Under the pieces are notes generated by a model that searched no databases, was not told the origin of the DNA, and was given only the letters and a program-made list of their open reading frames with translations. Both the position numbers and the translations under genes were made by a program. From Pseudomonas sessilinigenes (GTDB lineage: Bacteria; Pseudomonadota; Gammaproteobacteria; Pseudomonadales; Pseudomonadaceae), in assembly GCF_003850565.1 (NCBI RefSeq), contig NZ_CP027706.1:5890001-5954000 (forward strand): a DNA stretch of 64,000 bases, written 5' to 3'. This document shows, piece after piece, positions 45,959 to 53,057 of this stretch (position 1 is its first letter; each line of letters begins with the position of its first letter).

Positions 45959-46873
45959 ATGGACCAGTTGGGCGCCATCAGCATGTTCGTCGCCACCGCC
46001 GACCAGGGCAGTTTCACTCGCGCCGCCGCCCACCTGGGCAAGACCACCTCGGCCCTGACCAAGGCCGTCACCCATTTGGAAACCCAGCTGGGTACCCGCT
46101 TGTTCGAACGCTCCACACGCCGCATCGCCCTCACCGAGGCCGGGCACCTCTACCTGGCCAGCGCCCGCCAGGTGCTGGCCCAACTGCAACAGGCCCGGGA
46201 GGATATCCATCAGTTGCAGCAGCAGATGTGCGGCATCCTGCGCCTGGTGGCGCCGCCCTCCTTCGCCCCAGCCTTTCTCAACGCCGTCTGTTATCGGTTC
46301 CTGGAGCAATACCCGCAGATGCGCCTGGACGTAGAGCTGACCGACGAATTCGTCGACCTGCTCAGGGGCGGCTACGACCTGGCGGTACGCGATGGCCCGG
46401 TGGACCTGCCGGACCTGGTCGCTCGGCCACTGACCGCCAACCGCATCCTGCTCTGTGCCAGCCCGCGTTACCTGCAACGCAAGCCACTGCCGGTCACCCC
46501 GCAGACGTTTGCCGAGCATGACTGGCTGATCTTCCGCCACCCCGCGCTTAATCCGCATTTCTGGCACTTCACCCTCGATGGCCGGCAACAGCGCATGGCC
46601 CAGCCAGTGCCACGGCTGGCCAGTGACAACTACGATTTCCTGTTCGGTGCGTTACTGGCAGGCCTGGGCCTGCAACTGTGCCCGCAATGGAGCGCCCTGC
46701 CTTACCTGCAACGGGGCGAGCTGGTGCAACTGCTGCCCGAGGCAGTACCCGATCCGGGGCAGTTCGGCCCGATGATCCATATCATCTACCCAGCCCATCG
46801 GCGCCACACTCGCAAGCACCAGGCCTTCGTCGAATGCCTGAAACAGTACCTGGACGAACAGCATTTGCACTGA
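45959..46873 (+). CDS. LysR-family transcriptional regulator
   Basis: A 304-residue LysR regulator. The winged helix lies at residues 1-60 (MFVATADQGSFTRAAAHLG, TSALTKAVTHLETQLGTRLF), and the substrate-binding domain covers about 90-295. The GAGG ribosome site supports the ATG at 45959. An inverted repeat AAGAAT...ATTCTT (arms at 45911-45916 and 45934-45939) lies between this gene and the divergent amidohydrolase gene and may be its site. The effector is unknown. Confidence 0.9.
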   Translation: MDQLGAISMFVATADQGSFTRAAAHLGKTTSALTKAVTHLETQLGTRLFERSTRRIALTEAGHLYLASARQVLAQLQQAREDIHQLQQQMCGILRLVAPPSFAPAFLNAVCYRFLEQYPQMRLDVELTDEFVDLLRGGYDLAVRDGPVDLPDLVARPLTANRILLCASPRYLQRKPLPVTPQTFAEHDWLIFRHPALNPHFWHFTLDGRQQRMAQPVPRLASDNYDFLFGALLAGLGLQLCPQWSALPYLQRGELVQLLPEAVPDPGQFGPMIHIIYPAHRRHTRKHQAFVECLKQYLDEQHLH

Positions 46874-46884
46874 GCCCGGATCGC

Positions 46885-47364
46885 TCAACCGCCGGGTTGA
46901 AGCACCGGGATCAATCGCGCCGGCTTTACCGATTTGAATGAAAAGCTCGAGTAGATTTCCTTCACCGCGGGCAGGGTCTGCAGCACTTCGCGGGCGAACT
47001 CGCCGAAGGACTCCAGATCCTTGGCCAGCACTTCGAGGAGAAAGTCATAGCGCCCGGAGACGTTGTGGCAGGCGATGATCTCGGGAATCTCCAGCAACCG
47101 CTGCTCGAAGGCTCGGGCGGTCTCGCGGGAGTGGGATTCCATCATGACGCTGACGAAGGCGGTCACGCCGTAGCCCAGGGCCTTGGGCGAGAGGATCGCC
47201 TGGTAGCCGGTGATGACTCCGCTGTCCTCCAGCAACTTGACCCGGCGCCAGCACGGCGAAGTGGTCAGGGCGACCGTGTCGGCCAATTCCGCATTGGTCA
47301 GTCGGGCATTGTCTTGCAGGGCGACAAGCAGGGCTTTGTCGGTACGGTCCAGGCCAGCGGGCAT
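46885..47364 (-). CDS. mdeR: Lrp/AsnC-family regulator, probable MdeR
   Basis: A 159-residue Lrp-type regulator. The helix-turn-helix is DKALLVALQDNARLTNAELAD with TTSPCWRRVKLLEDSGVITGY, and the RAM effector domain follows (SRETARAFEQRLLEIPEI, ACHNVSGRYDFLLEV). It is divergent from the methionine gamma-lyase gene, the same arrangement as mdeR-mdeA in P. putida, where MdeR activates mdeA in response to methionine. The GAGG ribosome site fits the ATG at 47364. The name rests on this context. Confidence 0.87.
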   Translation of the reverse strand: MPAGLDRTDKALLVALQDNARLTNAELADTVALTTSPCWRRVKLLEDSGVITGYQAILSPKALGYGVTAFVSVMMESHSRETARAFEQRLLEIPEIIACHNVSGRYDFLLEVLAKDLESFGEFAREVLQTLPAVKEIYSSFSFKSVKPARLIPVLQPGG

Positions 47365-47444
47365 ATTTTGCCTCTATCTTTTGTTTTTATGATTATTTAT
47401 TCCAATCTTCAGCTTTTTAAGGGGCCAGATTAGAAATTATTGCG

Positions 47445-47477
47445 CCGGATTTGAGCATAGCATTAGAGCAAATCCGG
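47445..47477 (+). promoter_or_regulatory. Leader inverted repeat before mdeA
   Basis: CCGGATTTG (47445-47453) and CAAATCCGG (47469-47477) form a perfect 9-bp inverted repeat with a 15-base spacer. The right arm runs into the ribosome site (CGGGAG at 47475-47480), 9 bases before the start codon. It may be an operator half-pair for MdeR or an RNA hairpin that limits ribosome access. Confidence 0.5.
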
Positions 47478-47488
47478 GAGTCTTCACC

Positions 47489-48748
47489 ATGAACAATAAA
47501 AACAGTGATCTTGGTTTTTCCACCCGCGCCATCCACCACGGCTACAACCCGCAGGAGCATCAGGGCGCGCTGATTCCTCCGATCTACCTCACCTCCACGT
47601 TCACCTTCGCAACGGCCGAGTACGGTGCCGGCTGCTTCGCCGGACAAGAGCCCGGTTACTTCTACACCCGTATCGGCAACCCAACCCTGGCCTTGCTGGA
47701 ATCGCGCATGGCCGACCTGGAGAATGGCGAGGCCGCGGTGGCCTTCGGCTCCGGCATGGGCGCCATCGCCGCCACCTTCTGGACGCTGCTGCGCCCGGGA
47801 GACGAGGTCATCGTCAACCGCACGTTGTACGGCTGCACCTTTGCCCTGTTGCACCACGGCCTGGAGGAGTTCGGGGTCAAGGTCCGCCATGTGGACATGA
47901 CCGATCCGCAGAACCTGCGCGCCGCCATCTCCCCCGCCACGCGGATGGTCTACTTCGAATCCCCGGCCAACCCCAACATGCAACTGGTGGACATCACCGC
48001 AGTGGCGCGCATCGTCCGCCAGCACCCCAACATCACCCTGGCGGTGGACAACACCTACTGCACTCCCTACCTGCAGCGCCCCCTGGACCTGGGGGCCGAC
48101 CTGGTCGTGCATTCGGCCACCAAATACCTGTGCGGCCATGGCGACATCACCGCCGGTATCGTCGTCACCCGCCAGGAGCTGGCGCAGAAGATCCGCTTGC
48201 AGGGCCTCAAGGACCTGACTGGGGCGGTGATGTCGCCCCAGGATGCCTTCCTCCTGATGCGCGGCCTCAAGACCCTGAGCCTGCGCATGGATCGCCATTG
48301 CAGCAATGCCCTGGCCGTGGCTCGCTATCTGCAAGCGCATCCGTTGGTGCAGTGGGTGGCCTACCCCGGCCTGCCCTCCTTTACCCAGTACGCCCTGGCC
48401 AAGCGGCAAATGAAGCTGCCCGGCGGCATGATCGCCTTCGAACTCAAGGGAGGCCTGCCCAGTGGCTGCGGCTTCATGAACGCCTTGCAGCTGTTCAGTC
48501 GGGCAGTGAGCCTGGGGGATGCCGAGTCCCTGGCCCAGCATCCGGCGAGCATGACCCATTCCACCTACACCCCCGAGGAACGCGCCGCACACGGCATCGC
48601 TGAAGGCCTGGTACGTCTTTCGGTGGGCCTCGAGGACATCGACGACCTGCTGGCCGACCTCGCCCAGGCCCTGGAAGCCTGCGCGCCCATAGCAGTGGCA
48701 GCACCCGCCCAGGAGAACGCCAGCCGGCTCGACAAGGTCCTGCCCTGA
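47489..48748 (+). CDS. mdeA: L-methionine gamma-lyase
   Basis: A 419-residue trans-sulfuration PLP enzyme that breaks methionine into methanethiol, 2-oxobutyrate and ammonia. Family landmarks are YFYTRIGNPT, FESPANPNMQLVDI, VDNTYCTPYLQRPLDLGADLV and the cofactor lysine in SATKYL (K212). Cys116 in the TLYGCTF motif is the residue that marks methionine gamma-lyases over cystathionine enzymes, and the C-terminus QHPASMTHSTYTPEER is typical. The long C-terminal tail after residue 395 (AAPAQENASRLD) is not conserved. The Lrp gene divergent from it supports the assignment. Confidence 0.93.
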   Translation: MNNKNSDLGFSTRAIHHGYNPQEHQGALIPPIYLTSTFTFATAEYGAGCFAGQEPGYFYTRIGNPTLALLESRMADLENGEAAVAFGSGMGAIAATFWTLLRPGDEVIVNRTLYGCTFALLHHGLEEFGVKVRHVDMTDPQNLRAAISPATRMVYFESPANPNMQLVDITAVARIVRQHPNITLAVDNTYCTPYLQRPLDLGADLVVHSATKYLCGHGDITAGIVVTRQELAQKIRLQGLKDLTGAVMSPQDAFLLMRGLKTLSLRMDRHCSNALAVARYLQAHPLVQWVAYPGLPSFTQYALAKRQMKLPGGMIAFELKGGLPSGCGFMNALQLFSRAVSLGDAESLAQHPASMTHSTYTPEERAAHGIAEGLVRLSVGLEDIDDLLADLAQALEACAPIAVAAPAQENASRLDKVLP

Positions 48749-48829
48749 ACGGGCCGGACCGCCCTATCTGCAACCCAAGCAGTACCCGCAACACCCTTTG
48801 AACCGTTACCCACAGGAGTGGAACCAACA

Positions 48830-49963
48830 ATGAGTCGTATCAATAACAAAGCCACCCAACTGCTCAGCGCCATGATCCTCGCCGGCCTCGCCTGCCATTC
48901 CCTGGCCGCCGACACCATCCGGATCGGTATCGCCGGGGCCAAGACCGGCCCGGTCGCGCAATACGGCGACATGCAGTTCAGCGGCGCGCGCATGGCCATC
49001 GAGCAGATCAACGCCAAGGGCGGCGTCGACGGCAAGAAGCTCGAAGCCGTTGAATACGACGACGCCTGCGACCCCAAGCAAGCGGTGGCCGTGGCCAACA
49101 AGGTGGTCAATGACGGCGTCAAGTACGTGGTCGGCCACCTGTGCTCCAGTTCCACCCAGCCAGCGTCGGACATCTATGAAGACGAAGGCATCGTGATGAT
49201 CACCCCGGCCGCGACCAGCCCGGAGCTGACTTCCCGTGGCTACAAGATGGTGTTCCGCACCATCGGCCTGGACAATGCCCAGGGTCCGGCGGCAGCACGC
49301 TACATCGCCAAGCTCAAGCCCGCCAACGTCGCCGTGCTCCACGACAAGCAGCAGTACGGCGAAGGCATCGCCAGCTCGGTCAAGGACATCCTTGGCAAGG
49401 AAGGCATCAAGGTGGCGATGTTCGAAGGCATCAACGTTGGCGAGCGCGATTACTCCTCGATCCTGGCCAAGATCAAGCAGGCCAATGTCGACTTCGTGTA
49501 CTTCGGCGGCTACCACCCGGAAATGGGCCTGTTGCTGCGCCAGGCCAAGGAAAAGGGCCTGACCGCGCGCTTCATGGGACCTGAAGGCGTGGGCAACGAC
49601 TCCATCTCGCAAATCGCCAAGGATGCCTCCGAAGGCATGCTGGTGACCCTGCCCAAGTCCTTCGACCAGGACCCGGCCAACAAGGCCCTGGTGGAAGCCT
49701 TCCAGGCCAAGCAGGAAAACCCCAGCGGACCGTTCGTGCTGCCTTCCTACTCGGCAGTAGAGGTGATTGCCGGCGCCATCGCCGCGGCCAAGAGCGAAGA
49801 CCCGGAGAAGGTCGCCCAGGCGATCCACGCCGGCACCTTCAAGACCCCGACCGGGGACCTGAGCTTCGATGAAAAAGGCGACCTCAAGGACTTCAAGTTC
49901 GTGGTCTACGAATGGCACTACGGCAAGCCGAAGACAGCAACGGCCGATAACGCCGGGCTCTGA
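48830..49963 (+). CDS. Branched-chain amino-acid ABC transporter substrate-binding protein (LivK/BraC-like)
   Basis: A 377-residue periplasmic binding protein. The signal peptide ends near SLAA (about residue 27); the mature start DTIRIGIAGAKTGPVAQYGDMQFSG, then INAKGGVDGKKLE and YVVGHLCSSSTQPASDIYEDE, match LivJ/LivK/BraC. The ATG at 48830 follows AGGAG by about 11 bases; the GTG at 48818 is too close to it. No livHMGF permease and ATPase genes follow; the next gene is over 700 bases away and unrelated. It starts 81 bases after mdeA and may be co-expressed, perhaps feeding methionine or another amino acid. That link is inference. Confidence 0.88.
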   Translation: MSRINNKATQLLSAMILAGLACHSLAADTIRIGIAGAKTGPVAQYGDMQFSGARMAIEQINAKGGVDGKKLEAVEYDDACDPKQAVAVANKVVNDGVKYVVGHLCSSSTQPASDIYEDEGIVMITPAATSPELTSRGYKMVFRTIGLDNAQGPAAARYIAKLKPANVAVLHDKQQYGEGIASSVKDILGKEGIKVAMFEGINVGERDYSSILAKIKQANVDFVYFGGYHPEMGLLLRQAKEKGLTARFMGPEGVGNDSISQIAKDASEGMLVTLPKSFDQDPANKALVEAFQAKQENPSGPFVLPSYSAVEVIAGAIAAAKSEDPEKVAQAIHAGTFKTPTGDLSFDEKGDLKDFKFVVYEWHYGKPKTATADNAGL

Positions 49964-49972
49964 AGTACCGTA

Positions 49973-50031
49973 CCGGGCGCCGCCAATCTGGCGGCGCCCG
50001 GACGCTTTCAGGTGCAAGGCCTGAAAGCGTC
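49973..50031 (+). terminator. Two adjacent perfect hairpins after the binding-protein gene
   Basis: The first stem is 12 bp (49973-49984 with 49990-50001, loop AATCT). The second is also 12 bp (GACGCTTTCAGG at 50001-50012 with 50020-50031, loop of seven), so they touch. Neither has a T run. They begin 10 bases after the stop codon. Confidence 0.6.
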
Positions 50032-50680
50032 CTGCAAGACGGCCCTTCTGGAGCCAAACTTTCGCCATGATTCCCGAGTGTTCTAGTTGGGAATAAGTTG
50101 AAACCCTGGTAACAAAAAGAACCGCACCAGGTAACACTTCCCTCTATCTCCAATCTAAAACCTTAACCTTCCAATCACTTTGGAATGAGGTCAGGCTTTT
50201 TTCGAAAAGTCGTTAGCGTGCTTTGTTTTCTCCACAACTTTAAACCCTGAAACCCGCCCTGAAAGCTCAACTAAAATTCGCTCTAAAGCCCTGAAAAGCC
50301 CGTGGTAAAAGGCCCCTGCCATTAATGAAAGCCCAGGCCATGGGGCGACAAGCTGCCGCTCGAATGCCTGCCCCTGTTGGGTAAAGGTCGCGCCATGGCG
50401 GTAACCAAGCACCCAATCAAGGCACTCTGCCATCCAACTAAAACGTTAAAGCTAAAAACCAGTCCTTCCAGCAAGCGTTACCGCCAAAGATGAAACTAAT
50501 GTTACTGCACAAGTGAAAAATCCACCGCAACTAAAAAGTCAATAAAGGCGAATGCCAGTTCCACTTATTTCAGCAAAAAAATACTGTTTGCTAACTAAAT
50601 TCCATTTTGTATATCGTGCGCAACATCAAATTGCCAGCTTTAGAAATCACTTCAGCCAGCATCTTTAAGGAGAAAAGAAC
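50032..50680. other. AT-rich intergenic region before the collar-protein cluster
   Basis: About 650 bases, clearly poorer in GC than the rest of the window, with many A and T runs. It holds one weak open frame (50191-50433) and must contain the promoter of the collar cluster. I see no tRNA, integrase remnant or repeat that would mark an insertion point. Confidence 0.5.
50191..50433 (-). CDS. Hypothetical small protein, doubtful
   Basis: An 80-residue frame in the AT-rich region. The predicted protein (MAECLDWVLGYRHGAT to HANDFSKKA) is moderately basic, has no clear membrane segment and resembles nothing I recognise. The codon for the start is preceded by a poor ribosome site. It could be a decayed gene fragment. 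Confidence 0.25.
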   Translation of the reverse strand: MAECLDWVLGYRHGATFTQQGQAFERQLVAPWPGLSLMAGAFYHGLFRALERILVELSGRVSGFKVVEKTKHANDFSKKA

Positions 50681-51226
50681 ATGGATCCCTTTCTCGGCGA
50701 AATCCGCCTGTTCCCCTGGGGTTGGGCACCTGAAGGCTGGCTCCCGTGCGAGGGGCAGATCCTGCCATTCAACAGCAACGTGGCGCTGGCCTCCCTGCTG
50801 GGCAAGACCTTTGGTGGCGATGGCACCACCACCTTCGGCCTGCCGGACCTGCGTGGCCGGGTAGCCCTGGGACAGAACCTCAAGCCCTCGACTGTTCCTC
50901 CGATCATGGATGTCCATGTGCTGGGCACTCAGGGCGGCACTGAAACAGTGGCCATGCCGCAAAGTTCGCTGCTCGCGCACACCCATGCCACCCATGTCTC
51001 GAATACCACCGGTAACGCAGGACCTGCCGGCAACATTCCCGCCATCAGCTCGAACACCGCGGGCGCGGTTGCAAAACCGACCTACACCCTGGCGGCGAAC
51101 AATCCCATGCGCCTCAACAACGCCACGGTCGTTCCGACCGAGGGCTTGCCCATGCAGAACATGCAACCTTCCATCGTTGGCTGTTTCTGCATTGCCACGA
51201 CCGGCACCTACCCTCCGCGCCCTTAA
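50681..51226 (+). CDS. Phage tail-collar domain protein (MdpB-like), first of three
   Basis: A 181-residue protein of the tail-collar / microcystin-dependent-protein family. The N-terminal collar domain reads FLGEIRLFPWGWAPEGWLPC, then LPFNSNVALASLLGKTFGGD and GTTTFGLPDLRGRVALG. The middle is a Thr/Asn/Ala-rich, low-complexity region with HTHATH. The end NMQPSIVGCFCIATTGTYPP is conserved in the two paralogues that follow. There is no signal peptide. A strong AAGGAG site precedes it. No other phage structural gene is near, so this is a stand-alone bacterial collar protein of unknown role, not a prophage piece. Confidence 0.88.
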   Translation: MDPFLGEIRLFPWGWAPEGWLPCEGQILPFNSNVALASLLGKTFGGDGTTTFGLPDLRGRVALGQNLKPSTVPPIMDVHVLGTQGGTETVAMPQSSLLAHTHATHVSNTTGNAGPAGNIPAISSNTAGAVAKPTYTLAANNPMRLNNATVVPTEGLPMQNMQPSIVGCFCIATTGTYPPRP

Positions 51227-51261
51227 CGGCTATCTACAGGCCCTCAAGCAAGGAAACTGAT

Positions 51262-51837
51262 ATGTCTGAAGCCTTCGTCGGAGAGATCCGCATATTCGCT
51301 GGTAACTATCCACCTCAAGGTTGGACAGTGTGTGACGGCAAGCTTCTCTCGATCAACGACTACCAAATCCTGTATTCGTTACTGGGCACCCTGTATGGCG
51401 GCAACGGCACCACCACCTTCGCCGTGCCGAACTACTCCGACCGACTCGTTGTAGGGATGGGAAGTGGTCCGGGCCTGACCCCAAGGGCACTGGTGACAAC
51501 CATGGGAGTGACAGCAGTCACCATGCGCCCGGAGAACACGCCAAGCCATAGCCACTCTTTCAACGTGAGCACCGACAACGCCATCTCCTCAGAACCCTCC
51601 CCCGCGGCCACTTCCAAGAAGATGACCTTCGGCACGTTCCCGGGTGCGGGCATCATCACCGGCCTGTACAGCAAGGGAACCGGTACCTCACCTGCCCAAG
51701 CCCTGGACCCGGCCTTTCTCGACACCGCGCTGATCCCCCCCAGCATCAACGCGACCCCTCATACAAACCTGATGGGCTCACTGAGCATCTGCTACATCAT
51801 TTGCCTGGCCGGCCTGTATCCGACCCGCAACCAGTAA
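51262..51837 (+). CDS. Phage tail-collar domain protein, second of three
   Basis: A 191-residue paralogue of the preceding protein. FVGEIRIFAGNYPPQGWTVC, SINDYQILYSLLGTLYGGNG and TTTFAVPNYSDRLVVGMGSG form the collar domain. The middle differs (TPSHSHSFNVSTDNA), and the end LSICYIICLAGLYPTR is conserved. It begins 35 bases after the first and is likely co-transcribed. Sequence divergence among the three suggests old duplication with separate roles, for example different tips of one fibre. That is speculation. Confidence 0.88.
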   Translation: MSEAFVGEIRIFAGNYPPQGWTVCDGKLLSINDYQILYSLLGTLYGGNGTTTFAVPNYSDRLVVGMGSGPGLTPRALVTTMGVTAVTMRPENTPSHSHSFNVSTDNAISSEPSPAATSKKMTFGTFPGAGIITGLYSKGTGTSPAQALDPAFLDTALIPPSINATPHTNLMGSLSICYIICLAGLYPTRNQ

Positions 51838-51867
51838 CTTTTATCACTCAATCTGGAACGACCGATC

Positions 51868-52407
51868 ATGGACGCGTTTACCGGTGAAATCAGACTGTTC
51901 CCCTACAACTTCGCACCGCGAAACTGGGCCTATTGCGATGGTTCGACCCTTACTGTCCAACAGAACCCAGGGCTCTTTTCGGTCATTGGCAACATGTATG
52001 GCGGCACTCCAGGGATAACCTTCCAACTGCCCGATCTCAGCGGACGCGTCGCCATGGGTGCCGGAGCCCTCAGCCAGTTCGCCGTGGGTATCAAGATGGG
52101 CGCCGACCGGATACAACTGCAGCCCAATAACATCTCGTCCCATACCCACTTGGTCCTGGCCAAGGACGGCAGCGAAACGGCAGCGGCCCTGGACACCCCC
52201 AACAACACCGCTTACCTGGCACAACCACGCAATGTGCGTTTGTACAGCACCGTCGTCCCGACGTCGGGCGACCAAACGCTGGACCCTGGCACAGTGGGAC
52301 CGGCCGGCAACCCCACGATACCGCCGACAATGCGCAACACCATGCAGCCCTACCTGACGTTGTGCTATTGCATCTGCCTGGATGGCGAGTACCCGGTCAA
52401 ACCCTGA
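51868..52407 (+). CDS. Phage tail-collar domain protein, third of three
   Basis: A 179-residue paralogue. FTGEIRLFPYNFAPRNWAYC, TVQQNPGLFSVIGNMYGGTP and ITFQLPDLSGRVAMGAGALS form the collar domain. NISSHTHLVLAKDGSE is the middle His-containing segment, and TLCYCICLDGEYPVKP is the conserved end with a Cys-rich C-x-C-x-C core. It begins 30 bases after the second gene, and its stop codon overlaps the start of the acetyltransferase gene (TGATG), so expression is tightly coupled. Confidence 0.88.
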   Translation: MDAFTGEIRLFPYNFAPRNWAYCDGSTLTVQQNPGLFSVIGNMYGGTPGITFQLPDLSGRVAMGAGALSQFAVGIKMGADRIQLQPNNISSHTHLVLAKDGSETAAALDTPNNTAYLAQPRNVRLYSTVVPTSGDQTLDPGTVGPAGNPTIPPTMRNTMQPYLTLCYCICLDGEYPVKP

Positions 52408-52943
52408 TGACGTACTCCACGCACCTCTCACCAACGGCAAGCCCCGCGGTCGTACTGCGCCAGCAGGACGACCACGATCGGGCGTTCCTGCATGGGCTGT
52501 ACCTGTCGCGCCGCTGGGCCGAGGTCAGCGCGGTGCCCGGCTGGCATGACGACCAGCGCCGTGACTTCCTGGTGTCCCAGGCTGAGTTGCAACGCCAGCA
52601 CTATGAAAAACACTACCCCGCGGCGGATTTCCTGATCATCGAGCAGGCGGGCCTCCCCATCGGGCGGCTGTGCGTGAATCGCCAGGCGAACGATGTGCGC
52701 ATCGTCGATATCGCCCTGCTCCCGGCTTGGCACGGCCAGGGCATTGGCACGCAGTTACTGCAGAGCCTGCTCGCCGAGGCCGATGCCCTGGGGCGCTCCT
52801 GCAGCCTGAGCGTCGAACAAGGCAGCCCGGCCCGCAGACTCTATGAGCGCCTGGGCTTCCAGAGCGGCGCCGATAGCGGCCTCTATACCCAGATGCAGCG
52901 GCCCGTCCGGCCTGTTGCGCAAGAGGACCTCGACAACCCTTGA
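52407..52943 (+). CDS. GNAT-family N-acetyltransferase coupled to the collar genes
   Basis: A 178-residue acetyltransferase. The acetyl-CoA site is in VDIALLPAWHGQGIGTQLLQ, and SPARRLYERLGFQ is the usual C-terminal GNAT motif. The ATG overlaps the stop of the third collar gene (TGATG), so I prefer it over the ATG at 52362. Coupling to the collar genes suggests that its substrate may be one of those proteins or a compound made with them. No direct evidence for the substrate is visible. Confidence 0.88.
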   Translation: MTYSTHLSPTASPAVVLRQQDDHDRAFLHGLYLSRRWAEVSAVPGWHDDQRRDFLVSQAELQRQHYEKHYPAADFLIIEQAGLPIGRLCVNRQANDVRIVDIALLPAWHGQGIGTQLLQSLLAEADALGRSCSLSVEQGSPARRLYERLGFQSGADSGLYTQMQRPVRPVAQEDLDNP

Positions 52944-53057
52944 GTGTCGTGCAGGACCTGCCCATTGGGCCGGCTGTAGCCATGTTGTAACCGCTGGACC
53001 TTTATCAACATTCACGCTGGACACGACCCGCAAGCCGGTCGCAAGGCAGGAAGCCCC

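Noticed and set aside
50681..52407. Prophage or tailocin remnant, because of the tail-collar proteins
   Set aside because: No other tail, capsid, lysis, integrase or attachment sequence is present, and the same family is known as stand-alone bacterial genes.
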